Source: Deltaproteobacteria bacterium
Lineage (GTDB): Bacteria > Desulfobacterota > Desulfobaccia > Desulfobaccales > 0-14-0-80-60-11
Direction of reading: 5' to 3'
Length of the DNA: 8,016 nt
NCBI GenBank assembly: GCA_016874945.1
Contig: VGSO01000123.1
Coordinates: 1 to 8,016 of the forward strand
Shown: one piece after another, positions 1 through 4,893 of the stretch
Layout: every line of letters begins with the position of its first letter
How positions within the stretch are numbered: position 1 is the first letter of the stretch
Notes under the pieces: generated by a model
What the model saw: the letters and a program-made list of their open reading frames with translations, nothing else
The model's database searches: none
What the model was told of the DNA's origin: nothing
Made by a program: the position numbers and the translations under genes

Positions 1-387
1 CGCCGCCGCCTGGACCATAACCCCTTTGTCAAATTCATGGGGATTGAAGTGCCCCAACTGGGCCAGGGCTATGCCCGCTTCGTCCTGCCGGTGCGCCCGG
101 AGTTCCACAATTCCCAGGGATTCCTCCAGGGCGGGGTCGTTGCCGCGGTGGCCGATGAAGCCGTGGCCTATGCATTGTTCAGCACCGTGGCGGCAGGGGA
201 AATGATCAACACCGTGGAGATGAAGATCAATTTTTTAAGGCCGGTCCGGGAAGGGGAAATCGTCGCTGAAGCGCACATCACCAAGCGGGGCCGCACCATC
301 TCCCTGGGCGAAGTGACGGTGCGCCAGGGGGACAAACTGGTGGCCAAGGGGATGTGTACGTATATCCATCTGGCAGGGAAAAAATAG
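1..387 (+). CDS. PaaI-family hotdog thioesterase, 5' partial
   Basis: The frame is open from base 1 and reads RRRLDHNPFVKF before the first in-window Met at 37. The residues NPFVKFMGIEV look like the usual N-terminal start of the hotdog core, so the true start lies before the window and Met37 is internal. The visible part is 128 codons plus a TAG stop at 385-387. It shows the PaaI/YbgC-like signature: an Asn followed by GFLQGGVVAAVADEA (the family's [H/Q]GG turn and the Asp/Glu at the start of the long hotdog helix), then NTVEMKINFLRPV (central strand) and a C-terminal strand ending in CTYIHL. Such proteins are cytosolic acyl-CoA thioesterases acting as dimers or tetramers. The substrate cannot be read from the sequence. 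The stop codon lies inside the 8-bp duplication made by the downstream 102-bp element, so the insertion left the protein intact. Confidence in the fold is high; the substrate is unknown. Confidence 0.88.
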   Translation, partial: RRRLDHNPFVKFMGIEVPQLGQGYARFVLPVRPEFHNSQGFLQGGVVAAVADEAVAYALFSTVAAGEMINTVEMKINFLRPVREGEIVAEAHITKRGRTISLGEVTVRQGDKLVAKGMCTYIHLAGKK

Positions 388-392
388 GGGTT

Positions 393-494
393 ATACCGTG
401 TCCGCTTTCAGGTGCAACAAACTCAACCTGTAACTTATTGATAAATCTTATTTATTTTAACCGAAAACCGAAGACCGAAAACCGAAAACGGTAT
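393..494 (+). mobile_element. 102-bp TIR-bounded miniature element, copy 1 (with 8-bp TSD)
   Basis: This 102-bp block is identical to 752-853. It begins ATACCGT and ends ACGGTAT, a perfect 7-bp terminal inverted repeat that continues imperfectly (15 of 20 positions). It is flanked by TAGGGGTT on both sides (385-392 and 495-502), consistent with an 8-bp target-site duplication. Inside are a short inverted pair CAGGT/ACCTG (409-413, 426-430), an AT-rich hairpin ATAAAT-CTT-ATTTAT (441-455), and four heptamers ACCGAAR in a row (460-487). It has no coding capacity, so it would be a MITE-like non-autonomous element. Caveat: TAGGGGTT is followed by AGGGG, so the target was already slightly repetitive. 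The element lies directly after the thioesterase stop. Confidence 0.72.
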
Positions 495-551
495 TAGGGG
501 TTAGGGGCCGGTAATATTGGGAATAGGAAGAAGCCGCCCCCTCCGCCTAGT

Positions 552-751
552 TCAGTCCTGTTTTTCCAGATGGGCCACAAGCTCCCGGGCGGCCCTTAAT
601 TCACCGTCGGTCAAACCCACTTCTGGCAAGCTGATTAGCTTTTCCCAATTCCCTAAAAGCCAGGCCCTAGTGCCAAGGGATACATTGAACCCCAAGTCGC
701 CCTCATTTTGACCTAAAAGACAACCGTCCGAAGTTGAGGTTATTGCCACTA
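552..751 (-). pseudogene. C-terminal fragment of an unknown gene, cut by repeat copy 2
   Basis: Reading the minus strand out of repeat copy 2, an open frame continues for about 66 codons to a TGA at 552-554. It includes GDLGFNVSLGTRAWLLGN and ends LRAARELVAHLEKQD. The charged, helical C-terminus looks like real protein rather than a shadow frame. Its only in-frame start is a TTG at 785 inside the repeat, with no ribosome binding site, so the native N-terminus is missing. It is not in the same frame as the fragment on the other side of the repeat (854-1023), and deleting exactly 102 bp would not join them. I do not recognise the family. It may be the tail of the same gene after decay, or of another gene brought here by recombination between repeat copies. 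Confidence 0.4.
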
Positions 752-853
752 ATACCGTGTCCGCTTTCAGGTGCAACAAACTCAACCTGTAACTTATTGA
801 TAAATCTTATTTATTTTAACCGAAAACCGAAGACCGAAAACCGAAAACGGTAT
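752..853 (+). mobile_element. 102-bp TIR-bounded miniature element, copy 2 (no TSD)
   Basis: This copy matches 393-494 at every base and in the same orientation, 359 bp further on. The 8 bases to the left (TGCCACTA) and right (AAACGGGG) do not match, so no target duplication is seen. It interrupts minus-strand coding sequence: the upstream reading frame runs into the element and picks up 14 element-encoded codons (LYRFRFSVFGFRLK) before stopping. Identical sequence with mismatched flanks fits a chimeric copy left by recombination between two insertions. Insertion followed by a flanking deletion would also explain it. Confidence 0.7.
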
Positions 854-1023
854 AAACGGGGCTCGGTAAGGTGGATTTGCAAGAGGCAGCCCACTATCGC
901 GGCAAACTCAGGGCTCATATTCGGAAAGCGCCGGGGGTCAAGCTTAACCTGAAGGGAAGCAATAAGATCATCATCTATGGACGTGGCCTCAGAAACTTCG
1001 TGAAATTCCTGATAGTCCGCCAA
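854..1023 (-). pseudogene. N-terminal fragment of unknown ORF truncated by repeat copy 2
   Basis: A minus-strand frame runs from a TTG at 1023 (ADYQEFHEVSEATSIDDDL...) to about HLTEPR at the edge of repeat copy 2, then continues into the repeat and stops at 811. The body has balanced composition and looks coding. AAGG lies only 2 nt before the TTG, which is a poor ribosome site, and there is no ATG. The frame is the same as that of the small CxxC gene upstream, separated from its TGA by only four codons, so this could be a read-through extension of that gene rather than an independent gene. I do not recognise the family. The 3' end is clearly non-native because it comes from the repeat. Confidence 0.4.
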
Positions 1024-1035
1024 GACCTTGCCGGG

Positions 1036-1263
1036 TCAATCCCATTCCAGAGCATCACCCCAAATTGCCGAGACACCGGGCGGTGGCTCGCTGTCAACAG
1101 CGACGTTATAGCCGCAATACTCACAAATGGCGCTCATGTATCCCCGGGAGGCAACAGCCGGACTTCCCGTCTCAATCCGACCCAATCGAAATTCTCCTAT
1201 CTTGTGCCCCTTGGCCGCCGCCAGGTTGCGAGCTTCCCGAATTAGCTTTGGATGACTACCCAT
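1036..1263 (-). CDS. small CxxC (zinc-knuckle-like) hypothetical protein, 75 aa
   Basis: From an ATG at 1263 the protein starts MGSHPKLIREARNLAAAKGH: a basic N-terminal helix, then a linker, then a CEYCG knuckle (Cys47, Cys50) and a short PPPG segment, ending ALEWD before TGA. It resembles, from memory, a family of small hypothetical proteins with a basic helix, one CxxC and a conserved Cys near the end. That last Cys is absent here, and the stop sits about where it would be expected. A TTG at 1278 would add MSGAR but has no better ribosome site, so I prefer the ATG. The gene lies 38 bp after the methyltransferase-nuclease on the same strand and is probably co-transcribed. Function is unknown; metal or nucleic-acid binding is only an inference from the CxxC and basic helix. 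Confidence 0.6.
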   Translation of the reverse strand: MGSHPKLIREARNLAAAKGHKIGEFRLGRIETGSPAVASRGYMSAICEYCGYNVAVDSEPPPGVSAIWGDALEWD

Positions 1264-1301
1264 GCGTGCCCCGCTCAAACCCCTGAACCTGACCCTATCC
1301 C

Positions 1302-2969
1302 CTAATCCCTGTCAAACGGCTCCTGCAATTCTTTCAGCAGATTATTTTGATTTTCCTCCGGGTTGGTCTTTCGCCGCCGGAGGGCTTTCTTAAAGGTCTC
1401 CTGGGACCACCAGTTGGGGAAATTGATCTTCTTGCCGGCAAAAATGTCTTCAATCGTAATAAGTTGCAGGCGGGGAAAACGAAGGTTCGGAAATTGCGGA
1501 TCAATGAAAGGTTCCGCCTCATCGGCCTCTTTCTGCATTTGCCGGGTAGGTTTGTGCATGGTCAGAAAAACGCCGATCTCCACCTTCTCCCGCTCCAGCA
1601 CCCCCTTCAAATCGCGAACCTGGGAGACCCCGACCTTACCCCCTTTCACCTGGAAAATAATTTTTTTGTAATCGCCGCTATATTCGTCCCGCAGGTTCAT
1701 GACCCCGTCGATGCCCCGGTCCGCTCCTCTCTTTTCCCGAGCGCTGCGGGCCCCTATCATAGCCAGAGCCCAACACTCAAATTGGAAGGAGTCGATATTG
1801 AACAGGCGCTCGGCGCTGGTCACGTCCCGGGGGATGCCGATTTCTTCATAATCGGCCAGTTCGTTCCCGAAAGAATCCTTCAATCTCTTCCTGATCAAGT
1901 CAATAGCCAGATAGGTAACGTCAATGCCGATCCAGTGGCGTTTGAGACGTTCGGCCACCGCCACCGCGGTGCCGCAGCCGCAGAAGGGGTCCAGGACCAC
2001 CTCCCCTTCGTGGCTGCCGGCCCGGACGATGCGCTCCAGCAAAGCTTCCGGCTTCTGGGTCTGGTAGCCCAGGTACTCCCGGCTGGAGCCGTGCAGGTGC
2101 TCGATGTCGTACCAGATGTCCTTGATGGGCGTGCCGGCCATTTCATCCAGGTAACGTTTATATTGGGCCACCTCGCCTTTCTCCGGAATCACCACCCGGC
2201 CTTCCTTCCAGGCTTCCATCATGCGCTCTTGGGTCCAGCGCCACACCCGCACCGTGCCGCTGCTCGGGGGAAACTCGTAAGTGAGGTTAGGCCTTTCTCT
2301 ATGAGGATTAGTCAAATCGCCTAACCGATATCGTCTCCCGGTTTCCGGCTCCACGTGGCGGTAAAACCTTTCCAGGTAAGCCGGGTCATGTTCTTTATAG
2401 ATGGGATTAAACACCGACTTTTCCGACTTGCTGTAGAAAAAGATGGTGTCGTGGCAGCGGGAGAAGCGGAGCTTGGCGTGGCCCTTGGGCTGGGAGCGCT
2501 CCCAGATGATTTCGTTGCGGAAGTTCTTGGGGCTGAAGATGTTGTCCAGGATGAGCTTGATGTAGTGGCTGGCGGTGGGGTCGCAGTGGAGAAACAGGCT
2601 GCCGGTGGGTTTCAGCACCCGGTGCAGCTCCACCAGCCGCACCGCCATCATGCTGAGGTAGGCCAGCATGTTGGTGCGGCCCAGGACCTGGCGCAGGGCT
2701 TTGAGCAATTCGGCCAGGGGCGGCGGCCCAAACATGACCGCTTCATCAAAGGCCTCTTCGGCTTGCGGCCCCCATTTCCAGGTATCGTCGAAGGCGGCGA
2801 TTTGCGCCGCGGACTGCTCCCCGGACGGCTCTTTGAACAGCATGTTGTAGGTGGCGTTGGAGTTGAAGGGCGGGTCCAGGTAGATCAGGTCAACGCTTTC
2901 CACTGGGATATGCCGGCGCAGGACTTCCAGGTTATCCCCAAAGAAAAGTTGGTTTTTCCAATCCTCCAC
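1302..2969 (-). CDS. DNA methyltransferase fused to Mrr-like nuclease domain, 555 aa
   Basis: This is a type II-style amino-methyltransferase with motifs in beta-class order. Motif IV LDPPFNS is at about residues 31-37; EIIWERSQPKG and HDTIFFYSKS at 153-182; the motif X region QTQKPEALLERIV at 303-315; and motif I VVLDPFCGCGTA, ending in WIGID, at 324-350. DPPF (rather than SPPY) favours N6-adenine over N4-cytosine methylation. After about residue 380 a second domain begins. It has an early helix with Glu398 and then RGADRGIDG (Asp421) and IIFQVKGGK (Q440-x-K442), followed by SQVRDLKGVL. That is the D...QxK arrangement of Mrr-like PD-(D/E)XK endonucleases. The protein could therefore both modify and cut DNA, or the nuclease half may target other modification. 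No separate specificity subunit or nuclease gene lies beside it. The start is GTG at 2969 with GGAGGT 3 nt upstream, slightly close. A TATAAT box sits about 31 bp upstream. Confidence 0.88.
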   Translation of the reverse strand: MEDWKNQLFFGDNLEVLRRHIPVESVDLIYLDPPFNSNATYNMLFKEPSGEQSAAQIAAFDDTWKWGPQAEEAFDEAVMFGPPPLAELLKALRQVLGRTNMLAYLSMMAVRLVELHRVLKPTGSLFLHCDPTASHYIKLILDNIFSPKNFRNEIIWERSQPKGHAKLRFSRCHDTIFFYSKSEKSVFNPIYKEHDPAYLERFYRHVEPETGRRYRLGDLTNPHRERPNLTYEFPPSSGTVRVWRWTQERMMEAWKEGRVVIPEKGEVAQYKRYLDEMAGTPIKDIWYDIEHLHGSSREYLGYQTQKPEALLERIVRAGSHEGEVVLDPFCGCGTAVAVAERLKRHWIGIDVTYLAIDLIRKRLKDSFGNELADYEEIGIPRDVTSAERLFNIDSFQFECWALAMIGARSAREKRGADRGIDGVMNLRDEYSGDYKKIIFQVKGGKVGVSQVRDLKGVLEREKVEIGVFLTMHKPTRQMQKEADEAEPFIDPQFPNLRFPRLQLITIEDIFAGKKINFPNWWSQETFKKALRRRKTNPEENQNNLLKELQEPFDRD

Positions 2970-2999
2970 ACTACCTCCAGGGACTTGAACCTTGCGCCT

Positions 3000-3005
3000 A
3001 TTATA
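3000..3005 (-). promoter_or_regulatory. candidate -10 box for the methyltransferase-nuclease gene
   Basis: On the minus strand a perfect TATAAT lies at 3005-3000 within an AT-rich stretch, about 31 bp before the GTG start at 2969. No good -35 is seen: at 16-17 bp spacing the hexamer is TTATTT or GTTATT. The position fits a transcript with a leader of roughly 25 nt carrying the GGAGGT ribosome site. Confidence 0.4.
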
Positions 3006-3050
3006 ATATCGAAAGGTTTGAAAATAACTAAATTTTTGTATGTGGCGTTA

Positions 3051-3121
3051 AGCTTTCAGCCTTTAGCTTTCAGCCAAATGCTGGTGCGTGGAACGCACCC
3101 TACGCTACTGCTCACTGCTCA
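3051..3121. repeat. intergenic short repeats and hairpin after the nitroreductase gene
   Basis: AGCTTTCAGCC occurs at 3051-3061 and again at 3065-3075 (14-bp period). A hairpin GGTGCG-TGGAA-CGCACC lies at 3083-3099, and CTGCTCA is repeated in tandem at 3108-3121 right up to the nitroreductase stop. There is no T-run after the hairpin on either strand, so it is not a typical intrinsic terminator. It looks like dispersed intergenic repeat debris between two minus-strand genes. Confidence 0.45.
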
Positions 3122-3796
3122 CTAATACTTGTATCCCACGGGCATCACCAGGAGCGGCTCGTGGTGGCCGGGGAGTTTCAGGACCTGGGTCAGGCCCTTG
3201 TCTTCAAAGGCTCCCACGATGCCGGCCCCCAGCCCCAGGGCCTCGGCCTGCAAGAAGACGTTGGTCCCCACGTGACCGGCCTCCATGTGGGTGTACATGA
3301 CGCCCCGCGGCCCGTAACGGGCGGTGCACCGTCGGAATTCCGCGGCAATGACCACCATGACCGGGGCTTCGGCCATCCAGGTCTGGTGGAGGGAGGCCCG
3401 GGCCACGGCCGGGCGCGCCTCGCCTTTACTCGTCAGTTCCAGGGAGTGGTCTTCAGGGCGGTAGCGGTAGATCCCGGCGGCGAGGCCTGACACGCCCCGC
3501 TCCCCCGCCACCAGGTAGATTTCCAGGGGAAAGGTGGCCCCCGCGGAGGCCGCGGTGCGGTAGCCCCGGGGGTCGCTGACGCCGTCCGCGGCCCAGAGGA
3601 TCTGCCCCACCTGCTTTAAGTCCAGCCCCCGGGACGCGAAGCGCCGCACCGTGCGCCGCTGTTTCAGGGCCTCTTCCACCGACATGGCGCCCTTGTAAAC
3701 CGGGGCCGGCAGTTTCACCACTTCCAGGGCCTGAACCCCGGAGGATGAAAAAAAGATTCCCGCAATGAGCATGATCGCACCCCATTGGAGTTTCAT
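3122..3796 (-). CDS. exported SagB/ThcOx-type nitroreductase-family protein, 224 aa
   Basis: The ATG at 3796 follows AAAGGAG (3811-3805) by 8 nt. A GTG at 3805 overlaps that ribosome site and is rejected. The N-terminus MKLQWGAIMLIAGIFFSSSG then VQA is a signal peptide with a likely cleavage site after VQA, so the enzyme should act outside the cytoplasm. The mature part has RRTVRRF (the family's RRSxR FMN-phosphate contact), ASAGATFPLEIYLVAG typical of SagB-type nitroreductases, then the helix AGHVGTNVFLQAEALGLG and a C-terminal VMPVGYKY. It fits the FMN-dependent nitroreductase fold at near family length. SagB-type members include oxidases of peptide azolines, but no azoline-peptide precursor or partner enzymes are nearby, so the substrate is unknown. 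The gene begins 21 bp after the toxin gene's restored stop on the same strand. Confidence 0.85.
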   Translation of the reverse strand: MKLQWGAIMLIAGIFFSSSGVQALEVVKLPAPVYKGAMSVEEALKQRRTVRRFASRGLDLKQVGQILWAADGVSDPRGYRTAASAGATFPLEIYLVAGERGVSGLAAGIYRYRPEDHSLELTSKGEARPAVARASLHQTWMAEAPVMVVIAAEFRRCTARYGPRGVMYTHMEAGHVGTNVFLQAEALGLGAGIVGAFEDKGLTQVLKLPGHHEPLLVMPVGYKY

Positions 3797-3817
3797 TGGA
3801 AACACTCCTTTGTAACT

Positions 3818-4085
3818 TTAATACTCATAATGGGTCCACATACGAATGATCTTTATGATTTTATCTTTTTCAATGACCTCATGGACCAGGCGGTGCTGGA
3901 TATTGATGTGGCGGGAATAGGCGCCGGCAAGATCGCCTATCAGTTTTTTCAAACCGAGGGGGAGTGCGGAAAGGATTTTCCCTGATTATTTCCAGCAACT
4001 CAACAGCTTTACCTGTGAAACCGGCGGCGGCTAGTTTCTGGGCATCTTTCTGAGCCTGTTTGGTAAAGAAAATTTTCCATGTCAC
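3818..4085 (-). pseudogene. yoeB: YoeB/Txe-family mRNA-interferase toxin, frameshifted
   Basis: A GTG at 4085 opens VTWKIFFTKQAQKDAQKLA... through NPFRTPPRFEK. There the frame goes wrong at a run of six A on the coding strand (3949-3944). Reading one A fewer restores LIGDLAGAYSRHINIQHRLV... and the C-terminal WTHYEY, giving 88 residues with a stop at 3820-3818, close to the usual YoeB/Txe length (about 84). The restored protein has the family's Glu/Arg/His set and the C-terminal His-Tyr pair needed for ribosome-dependent mRNA cleavage. As written, translation runs out of frame and ends near 3879. The start overlaps the antitoxin stop (GTGA). Cause: real inactivation, an indel error at a homopolymer, or transcript slippage at the A run. 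Confidence 0.82.
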
Positions 4086-4323
4086 CAATCAAGCTCCCTG
4101 GCGCATTCCTCCACCGGCGTCTGCAAACCTTCCCGGATGGACTCCCTCATGCCGGGAATGGAGAGCAAATACAGGGTCTCCTGGAGGGCCCGCCAGTCTT
4201 CTTCGGAAATCAAGACTGCATTGGCCCGTTTCCCGGTAATCAGAATGGACTCATGCGACGCCGCCGTTCATCTACCAGCCAGCCCAGCTTATCCCGGGCT
4301 TCGCTCACTTTAATAGTGGCCAT
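4082..4323 (-). pseudogene. yefM: YefM/Phd-family antitoxin, frameshifted
   Basis: The ATG at 4323 starts MATIKVSEARDKLGWLVDE, a typical YefM/Phd DNA-binding N-terminus. The frame then breaks: as written it reads RRRRMSPF and stops. Adding one base (a G after GAA, at the plus-strand junction 4266/4267) gives DEAAASHESILITGKRANAV..., matching the family's S/T-H-x-x-I-x-I-T-G-K-R core, and continues SEEDWRALQETLYLLSIPG to a TGA at 4084-4082. The restored length is 80 aa, normal for the family. The stop overlaps the toxin start by 4 bases (GTGA), the classic translational coupling of such pairs. The ribosome site GAGGGAG precedes the ATG. In a working pair this protein would neutralise YoeB and repress the operon. 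Here both partners carry one-base indels. Confidence 0.82.
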
Positions 4324-4383
4324 AACTCCCTCACCTATTTTTTTCTCATGTTCACAGGTTACCAAATTCTCAAAATTGATGCC

Positions 4384-4420
4384 AAAGAAAAAAGCCCGCC
4401 TCTGTCAAGGAGCGGGCTTT
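4384..4420 (-). terminator. rho-independent terminator after the 5S rRNA gene
   Basis: On the minus strand, AAAGCCCGC (4420-4412) pairs perfectly with GCGGGCTTT (4399-4391), a 9-bp GC-rich stem with a 12-nt loop, followed by a run of T continuing to 4384. It starts 15 bases after the 5S 3' end and separates that transcript from the toxin-antitoxin genes on the same strand. Confidence 0.9.
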
Positions 4421-4456
4421 GCTATACAATTAACTCCGGCGGCGTCCTGCTCTCCC

Positions 4457-4481
4457 GGTGGCCCAGGCTTTCCAGCCGGTG
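4457..4481 (-). repeat. REP hairpin copy inside the 5S gene (helix IV/V arm)
   Basis: These 25 bases match the reverse complement of 4868-4892 at 22 of 25 positions, with core AGGCTTTCCAGCC. The orientation is opposite to that of the other REP copy in the same gene, so the two could pair with each other as well as form their own hairpins. Confidence 0.7.
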
Positions 4482-4503
4482 ATCCCGCATAGTACCATCG
4501 GCC

Positions 4504-4528
4504 CACAGGCTGGAAAGCCTGAGCTACC
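4504..4528 (+). repeat. REP hairpin copy inside the 5S gene (helix II/III region)
   Basis: CACAGGCTGGAAAGCCTG then AGCTACC matches 4868-4892 at 24 of 25 positions; the single change is T to A at 4522. It includes the trailing GCTACC of the REP unit, so it is a copy of that unit and not only a chance hairpin. Confidence 0.75.
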
Positions 4529-4669
4529 AGCTTAACTTCCGAGTTCGGGAGGGGATCGGGTGCGGCCCTATAGCTATGGCCGCCGGGGTCCCTTATTTTG
4601 CGTCCTCTAAGCATCTTAGCAATTGACAAGCCTAAAAGAGGCTGATATTACTCGGAGCATTAAATAGAT

Positions 4670-4810
4670 TGAGACTGTTGCAATTGCCGGAATAACCCCA
4701 AATTGTCACCCTGAGCGAAGCAAGGGTATAGATTCTTGCCACCTACGGTGGCTCAGAATGACGAATAATAATCTCCTATTCCCACTTGGCGAACTTTTGC
4801 AACAGTCTCA
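4670..4810. mobile_element. 141-bp MITE-like element with 14-bp terminal inverted repeats
   Basis: TGAGACTGTTGCAA at 4670-4683 is repeated as a perfect inverted copy TTGCAACAGTCTCA at 4797-4810. The similarity continues more loosely inward (TTGCC on the left, GGCGAA on the right). No target duplication is visible in the flanks. There is no ORF of note inside, so it would be non-autonomous or an internally deleted insertion sequence. It contains a second palindromic repeat at 4701-4766. It lies upstream of the 5S gene and, with the REP unit to its right, fills most of the 360-bp space before the next gene. Confidence 0.65.
4701..4766. repeat. nested palindromic repeat (GTCA..CTGAGC ... GCTCAG..TGAC)
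   Basis: The ends AATTGTCACCCTGAGC (4701-4716) and GCTCAGAATGACGAAT (4751-4766) are inverted copies at 12 of 16 positions. A perfect inner hairpin GCCACC-TAC-GGTGGC lies at 4738-4752. The motif resembles a dispersed GTCAYYCTGAGC intergenic repeat seen in many bacterial genomes (recalled, not searched). Confidence 0.6.
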
Positions 4811-4840
4811 TACTGAGTTGCGCTCAAAGGGCATTTTTCT

Positions 4841-4891
4841 GTAGCCGCAGGCTTTAGCCTGCGCGGGCACAGGCTGGAAAGCCTGTGCTAC
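4841..4891 (+). repeat. two-hairpin REP unit, copy A
   Basis: The 51-bp unit is bounded by GTAGC and GCTAC. It holds two strong hairpins: GCAGGC-TTTA-GCCTGC (4847-4862) and GCACAGGCT-GGAA-AGCCTGTGC (4867-4888). It differs from 7942-7992 at only 2 positions, one in the first loop and one in the spacer. Its second hairpin is the one found twice in the 5S gene. It has no T-run and ends 2 bases before a consensus -35 box. Confidence 0.85.
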
Positions 4892-4893
4892 CT

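Larger units (their letters stand above)
4436..4588 (-). rRNA. rrf: orphan 5S rRNA gene with REP-derived arms, probably degenerate
   Basis: The minus strand carries 5S hallmarks in order: the 5' stem CCGGCGGCCATAGC, then GATCCCCTCCCGAACTCGGA and AGTTAAGC, GGCCGATGGTACT, GGGAGAGCAGGACG, and the 3' stem CCGCCGG that pairs with the 5' end. The span is about 153 nt, compared with about 117 for the family. The extra length comes from two blocks matching the window's REP hairpin: 4504-4528 (24 of 25) falls between AGTTAAGC and GGCCGATGG, where the helix II 3' strand should be, and 4457-4481 (22 of 25) falls in the helix IV/V arm. GAGAGC replaces the usual GAGAGT in loop E. No 23S or 16S lies upstream. 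A hairpin AGCCT/AGGCT (4629-4643) lies upstream. A strong terminator follows. Probably a pseudogene, though an expanded 5S cannot be excluded. Confidence 0.8.

Noticed and set aside
1016..1038. A small hairpin right after the TGA of the CxxC gene has the loop AGGTCT, the same as the E. coli fdhF SECIS loop, hinting at selenocysteine.
   Set aside because: The loop lies only about 7 nt after the TGA, whereas bacterial SECIS loops lie roughly 16-37 nt downstream. The position is a terminal zinc-type Cys rather than a redox site, and no sel gene is nearby.
871..1245. A 124-codon plus-strand frame opposite the small CxxC gene.
   Set aside because: It overlaps the minus-strand gene and fragment, starts at a GTG without a ribosome site, and shows no recognisable motif. 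The minus-strand reading is the better one.
1290..1308. TAGGGG-type sequence near the methyltransferase stop, similar to the 493-506 stretch; possible second target site or telomere-like repeat.
   Set aside because: It is short and low in complexity, there is no element next to it, and it is too weak to call.
2975..2996. GGTTCAAGTCC on the minus strand resembles a tRNA T-arm.
   Set aside because: No anticodon arm, acceptor stem or CCA-like end can be built around it; it lies in the methyltransferase leader.
1347..3125. Long plus-strand open frames (325 and 256 codons) opposite the methyltransferase.
   Set aside because: They are mirror frames of a GC-rich gene with clear methyltransferase motifs on the minus strand, and have no domain of their own.
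3943..3950. AAAAAAC in the toxin gene looks like a -1 ribosomal slippery heptamer.
   Set aside because: The codon phase is wrong for simultaneous -1 slippage, and the frame needs +1, not -1. A plain indel or transcript slippage fits better.
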